Assembly (NCBI GenBank): GCA_036939975.1
Contig: JALLPB010001151.1
Coordinates: forward strand, 1 to 10,974
Length of the DNA stretch: 10,974 nt
Reading direction: 5' to 3'
Origin: Cyclostephanos tholiformis
Lineage: Eukaryota > Bacillariophyta > Thalassiosirophyceae > Thalassiosirales > Thalassiosiraceae
Below are positions 8,089 to 10,974 of the stretch, piece by piece. A program made the translations under genes and the position numbers. The notes beneath the pieces were generated by a model. It saw only the letters and a list, made by a program, of their open reading frames with translations. It made no database searches and was not told where the DNA came from. The stretch's first letter is position 1, and each line of letters begins with the position of its first letter.

Positions 8089-8350
8089 CACCCTTGTAGC
8101 ATAGCAATTGTGTCAGATGACGTTTTGGTCTGGCCTTTGATTTTCATATTTCGGGCTTCTGCTAGTTCCTTGACTTCTGTTAGGAATTCAGCCCTCACAT
8201 TGACCTTTGTGAAGTAATCCGCTAAGTTTGTTCCTCCCTGTCTCCAATAAATTTTGAATTGTCCTTGTGCTTTGCGGTCGCATAGCCAATGGAATTGCAT
8301 GTCCATGGCTTTGGTTCGTTTCGGTCGTATTTTATTTCACAGTTTCTTTT
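7968..8350 (-). pseudogene. Ty1/copia RNase H C-terminal fragment
   Basis: The frame enters as NKIRPKRTKAMDMQFHWL, just after a TGA near 8347, and continues DRKAQGQFKIYWRQGGTNL and ADYFTK. This is the end of the RNase H domain of Ty1/copia polyproteins, which degrades the RNA strand during reverse transcription. It goes on with VNVRAEFLTEVKELAEARN, LQGCVSQTRLQELAQQILAR and ends ...KIASTINR before TAA 7968-7970. The catalytic N-terminal part of RNase H, the RT and the integrase are missing. Relatives I recall have extra residues between YFTK and NVRAEF, so a short deletion is possible. With no start or partner domains, it is a broken 3' fragment and not a gene. Confidence 0.82.
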
Positions 8351-8440
8351 CGGACTTCCTCTTGAATGTTGGCGCGTACCCCCATAGTTGTAAGGCTAAT
8401 TGATTTTGCTTCCACTTTATTTCTTGTGATAAGTAATCAC
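8351..8440. other. Spacer between copia fragment and its duplicated tail
   Basis: On the minus strand it holds a short open stretch reading MGVRANIQEEVRKETVK and another frame reading QLWGYAPTFKRKSEKK. Neither is recognised. AGTAATCAC at 8432-8440 and GTGATTACT at 8479-8487 form a 9-base inverted repeat across the C2 boundary. Confidence 0.35.
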
Positions 8441-8602
8441 TGCTAAACAGTGACAACAAGATAGCTGTAATGAATAGGTGATTACTCATTTATGGTGGAA
8501 GCTATTTTGTTGTTGCTTCGAAAACCTTCTGGGAGAGAATTTAAATTTTCTCTCCTCGCTAAAATTCGCTGCGCTAGTTCTTGTAGCCTAGTTTTACTAA
8601 CA
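8441..8602 (+). repeat. Duplicated copia tail, copy C2, minus-strand coding remnant
   Basis: On the minus strand it encodes TRLQELAQRILARRENLN and ...SNNKIASTINE with its stop at 8482-8484, as in C1. No RNase H part precedes it. Instead, R2 lies just beyond at 8659. It could be a local duplication or a second, more truncated copia insertion. Confidence 0.8.
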
Positions 8603-8658
8603 GCTTTTCTCCTTTGTACATAGATATATTACCTGAATATTGTGTAGAATTGGAAATA

Positions 8659-8950
8659 ACATTTGATTTTCGTATTTTGCAAAAACTTTCTATGTCCCAG
8701 AAGAAAAATCCCAAATGCTACAAATTGTGATACATGAAAGTAAAGAAAATATTAAGTTTTCAATTCACTTTACTTCCTTTTTCATTTTTCACCTACTGTA
8801 GTCTTATGCATAGAGCAGATAAAAATCTTATAATTTCAGCTCGTGGCTAATTAAATTGAATTGCTTCTTAGAAACCAAGAGGGAAGGTGCAGTCTCTTTT
8901 TCACATGAAAGTGAAATTGAAGGGGAAAATTTGGAGTCTATATTTAATAC
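8659..8950 (+). repeat. ~300 bp AT-rich direct repeat R2 (partner R1 at 7496-7803)
   Basis: Second copy, same orientation, about 1.16 kb downstream. The copia fragment and its duplicated tail lie between the two copies. R1 and R2 are clearly more diverged from each other than the 94%-identical copia tail copies between them. Confidence 0.75.
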
Positions 8951-9078
8951 TAAAAGTTGCGTATGTAACGTTTTTTTGAATCACCGAGACTAACCACGGA
9001 CTCTCATCAACCAACCACCACTCATGCACCAAAAAACACACAACTCACAACCAAAAAGAAACATAAAACTTTACAACC

Positions 9079-9252
9079 ATGGTCCCCCCGGCCCGCCGCC
9101 CTCCATCGGCTCAAATTTTTAATGTGAGTCTGATCGCCATAAGCCACACAATCGATCTTGATTCTCGCAACACGGCAATTTTAATTTTTGACTAACTATT
9201 TCTTTATTTTATTGACTATTTTCTACAGGTGGCGGTGTGGTATGCTTGCTGA
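9079..9252 (+). CDS. Possible tiny two-exon reading frame with a good spliceosomal intron
   Basis: ATG 9079 follows AACC and opens MVPPARRPPSAQIFN. At 9124 there is GTGAGT. A GACTAAC branch-point match lies at 9190-9196 with its A 33 bases before TTTTCTACAG, which ends at 9228. The intron would be 105 bases, a normal diatom size. Splicing continues the frame as VAVWYAC and a stop at 9250-9252, giving only 22 residues. The intron signals are the convincing part; the peptide may be meaningless and the transcript non-coding or longer. No known family is recognised. Confidence 0.3.
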
Positions 9253-9382
9253 CTAAAGGTGAGTTTGTATGGTAATTCTTGTGCATTTTTGCAGTTGCTG
9301 CATCTTAACAATGGCACTAACCCCAGCTATCCGGCTATATTTTTTTTGCCTATGAAAATTTAGTCTTCATCTAGTTTCAGCT

Positions 9383-9640
9383 TGGTTTTGGCTGGGTGGA
9401 GGGGTTGCCTTGGTTGGCATGTTTTCAGGAAGAAAGTTTATTGCTGGTAAGCATTGTAGTATTATCATAGAGTAGTTTAGATATAGTAGTAAAAATAATT
9501 AACCCTTAGAAAAAATACAAGTCTTAAATGTAGTGTAGTCGCACCATCTGAATTTGTTTGGATAGGTGCGAAGCATAATTGTGTCTCTTTAGATAGTGCA
9601 AAGCATAATTGTTTCTCACAATTAAAAAACTGTTTTTGAG
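9383..9640 (+). repeat. Tandem duplication, unit 1 (offset about 287)
   Basis: It shares with 9658-9890 the blocks TTGGCTGGG, GTAAGCAT, GTAGTATTAT, GTCGCACCATCT and GCATAATTGT, in the same order. Small indels separate them. Unit 1 also contains an internal short duplication: GCGAAGCATAATTGTGTCTC followed by GCAAAGCATAATTGTTTCTC (about 9568-9618). Non-coding; AT-rich core. Confidence 0.75.
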
Positions 9641-9657
9641 ATCTTCACCTTTGCAGG

Positions 9658-9890
9658 AGCATGTTGGCTGGGAGGGGGGGTCGCCATGGTCACCAAGTTT
9701 TCAACATAGCTGCGCCTTTGTAAGCATATCATAAGTAGTATTGTAGTATTATTGTAGAGTAGTAGAGTTTAGATAAAAATAAAGATAATTATTTATGAAA
9801 ATAAAAACTGTTAAGTGTAGAGCAGTCGCACCATCTAACTAGTTTGGATGGATGCGAAGCATAATTGTTTCTCTGCAATGGCTTTGTCGA
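9658..9890 (+). repeat. Tandem duplication, unit 2
   Basis: Second unit, more diverged in the middle (GATAAAAATAAAGATAATT here), with the same CGCACCATCT...GCATAATTGTTTCTC end. No inverted ends or ORF support a specific element type. Confidence 0.75.
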
Positions 9891-9966
9891 GCAGGTTGAT
9901 GATGTTGTGTTCATCATCATTGTCAACCTTGTTGTGGCATCAATGGAAATCACCTGCCATCTTTTG

Positions 9967-9988
9967 TGGGGGACATCAACGTCCCCCG
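9967..9988. other. Perfect 7-bp GC-rich hairpin
   Basis: GGGGGAC (9968-9974) and GTCCCCC (9981-9987) pair perfectly around ATCAAC, with a possible extra T-G wobble outside. There is no T-tract after it and no gene ends here, so I do not call it a terminator. Confidence 0.5.
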
Positions 9989-10023
9989 ACAACTAGGGGT
10001 GAGACAACAATGCTCTTCCCCTG

Positions 10024-10165
10024 GTCTCTGCCACCGCTGCCACCTTTCTTGATGTAGTTGCTCAGAGCTGTCCTTTTCAAGTTGATTGTTGTGTTGCCAT
10101 TGCCGCATTGCTGCCACCACTGCCATTGCCATCATGCCATTGCTGCCGCTGTTGCCCAACCACCA
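10024..10165. repeat. Low-complexity GCC/ATT trinucleotide-like DNA
   Basis: Repeated TGCCATTGCC, TGCTGCC and CCACTGCC words give open frames of Pro/Ala/His/Cys on several strands. The frames are a product of composition; no start, domain or family supports a protein. Confidence 0.6.
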
Positions 10166-10218
10166 CGTGACAGCGCTGACATTGCTGTCATCCCTCCATT
10201 GGTCCGACAACTGCACCA

Positions 10219-10246
10219 CTCATCCCTCATCCCTCATCCCTCGTCC
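10219..10246. repeat. Heptamer microsatellite, four units
   Basis: Three exact CTCATCC units are followed by one CTCGTCC. Confidence 0.85.
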
Positions 10247-10250
10247 TTCG

Positions 10251-10420
10251 TCATGTCATCTCCCTTTCCAACACAACCCCTTTGCCAACTTTAAAGGTTG
10301 ATTGTTGATTTTTTACTGTCATTGTTGACAGTCATCCCATTGTCATGCCATCTCCCCTTCCGCTGCCGCTGCCACTGGTGCAAACCCCTTGCTAACTTTA
10401 AAGGTTGATTGTTGAATTTT
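10251..10420. repeat. Duplicated block (offset about 107) with an internal perfect hairpin
   Basis: Both units run GTCATG[T/C]CATCTCCC ... CCCC TT ... AACTTTAAAGGTTGATTGTTGA. The second starts near 10341. Between them, ACTGTCA (10315-10321) and TGACAGT (10326-10332) form a 7-bp perfect stem with loop TTGT. Non-coding. Confidence 0.75.
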
Positions 10421-10644
10421 GTAAGCCTCGATGGCGCCATGTGGGGGGAGGACAGCCATCCTTGGCAGGGGGTTCTTCATTGTCGGGGGCAATGGTATCT
10501 TCTGTGCAATGACATTGGCATGGCCCTCTCTCTATTAATTTCCATCAATTAACTCGAAGGCCAAAATGGCAACACAGCATTCCCCCACACGTCTGACTCC
10601 CCCTCCATTTCCGACACCAACTTTCATTTGATTGTTGCGTGAAA

Positions 10645-10655
10645 TTTATAAAATA
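10645..10655 (+). promoter_or_regulatory. TATA-like box
   Basis: TTTATAAAATA stands in otherwise C- and G-rich DNA. It lies about 285 bases before the reading frame that leaves the window. A transcript starting ~30 bases on would have a leader of ~250 bases with several upstream ATGs, so it may not belong to that frame. Confidence 0.25.
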
Positions 10656-10932
10656 GCAGCCATTCAAGGCCAAGGCACCCCCCCTCTCTCTATTTTGCAA
10701 TGCCTCTCATTTTTCCCCTCCCCATGCAAGCAAACACGGCAGTGAGCAAAAGTCCGACAGCTTGCAACCTGCATATGGCATATGAGAGCAGTGGCGCCAT
10801 GATTTGGTGGCGCCGCTGCCTTATCCATGGAGAGAGAAAGAGGGCAATGGGCTGATAGAGGGGAGGGCAGGGTGGCCCATCTTGTGGTGTGTGGTGTGTG
10901 TGTGTTTTGTTGTGAGTGACAAGGCCTGTTTT

Positions 10933-10974
10933 ATGATGAGAAGGCTGGCGACTGCAAAGATTTTTGCTTTTCTC
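10933..10974 (+). CDS. Possible 5' end of a gene with a signal-peptide-like start, cut by window edge
   Basis: Two tandem ATGs (10933, 10936) open MMRRLATAKIFAFL to the last base. A short basic start followed by a hydrophobic run is what an endoplasmic-reticulum signal peptide looks like. Only 14 codons are visible, so the product is unknown. A GT-rich stretch (about 10884-10910) lies just upstream. The alternative is chance. Confidence 0.3.
   Translation, partial: MMRRLATAKIFAFL

Noticed and set aside
9259..9294. Second intron GTGAGT...TTTTTGCAG
   Set aside because: 36 bases is too short for a usual diatom intron, and there is no branch point.
9950..10301. Several overlapping ORFs on both strands
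   Set aside because: They derive from GCC/ATT and CTCATCC low-complexity DNA, with no domain or consistent frame.
9383..10420. CRISPR array
   Set aside because: The repeats are few, long and uneven, without unique spacers of constant size, and the context is eukaryotic.

Overview
The window looks like a transposon-rich, nearly gene-free stretch of a eukaryotic nuclear genome. A stramenopile, and most likely a diatom, fits best. The reasons are a LINE polyprotein of the type seen in diatoms, a piggyBac-derived transposase of the lineage common in diatom genomes, a Ty1/copia RNase H tail, and a short intron candidate with GT...AG ends and a GACTAAC branch point. The taxon is inferred from recalled family resemblance, not from a search.

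Layout: (1) Bases 1 to about 3640, minus strand: a decayed non-LTR retrotransposon (LINE). Its parts, in coding order, are an APE-type endonuclease, a linker, a reverse transcriptase, a C-terminal segment, a proline-rich linker and a DnaJ-like J-domain cut by the left window edge. At least four nonsense codons and five frame changes interrupt it. (2) About 3640-4560: no recognisable gene, but one copy of a short diverged repeat that looks protein-coding. (3) About 4560-7090, plus strand: a decayed piggyBac-type transposase with an N-terminal WW-containing module, an acidic linker, a DDD catalytic core and a Cys/His tail. About eight frame changes and at least four stops break it. (4) About 7090-8960: an unassigned 61-codon ORF, then a Ty1/copia RNase H C-terminal fragment (minus strand) lying between two diverged copies of a ~300 bp repeat. 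The last ~160 bp of the copia reading frame is duplicated at about 94% identity. (5) About 8960-10930: a possible tiny spliced transcription unit, a ~287 bp-offset tandem duplication, perfect hairpins, low-complexity (GCC/ATT)n-like DNA, a CTCATCC heptamer array and a ~107 bp-offset duplication. (6) At 10933 a reading frame with a signal-peptide-like start runs off the right edge, with a TATA-like box about 285 bp upstream.

No intact cellular gene is demonstrable. All the recognisable coding information is transposon relic, inserted in both orientations. The most unusual point is the J-domain attached to the reverse-transcriptase reading frame. Also of interest are the apparent codon-position bias in a short repeat pair (4205-4258 and 7838-7891) and the layered repeat history around the copia fragment.
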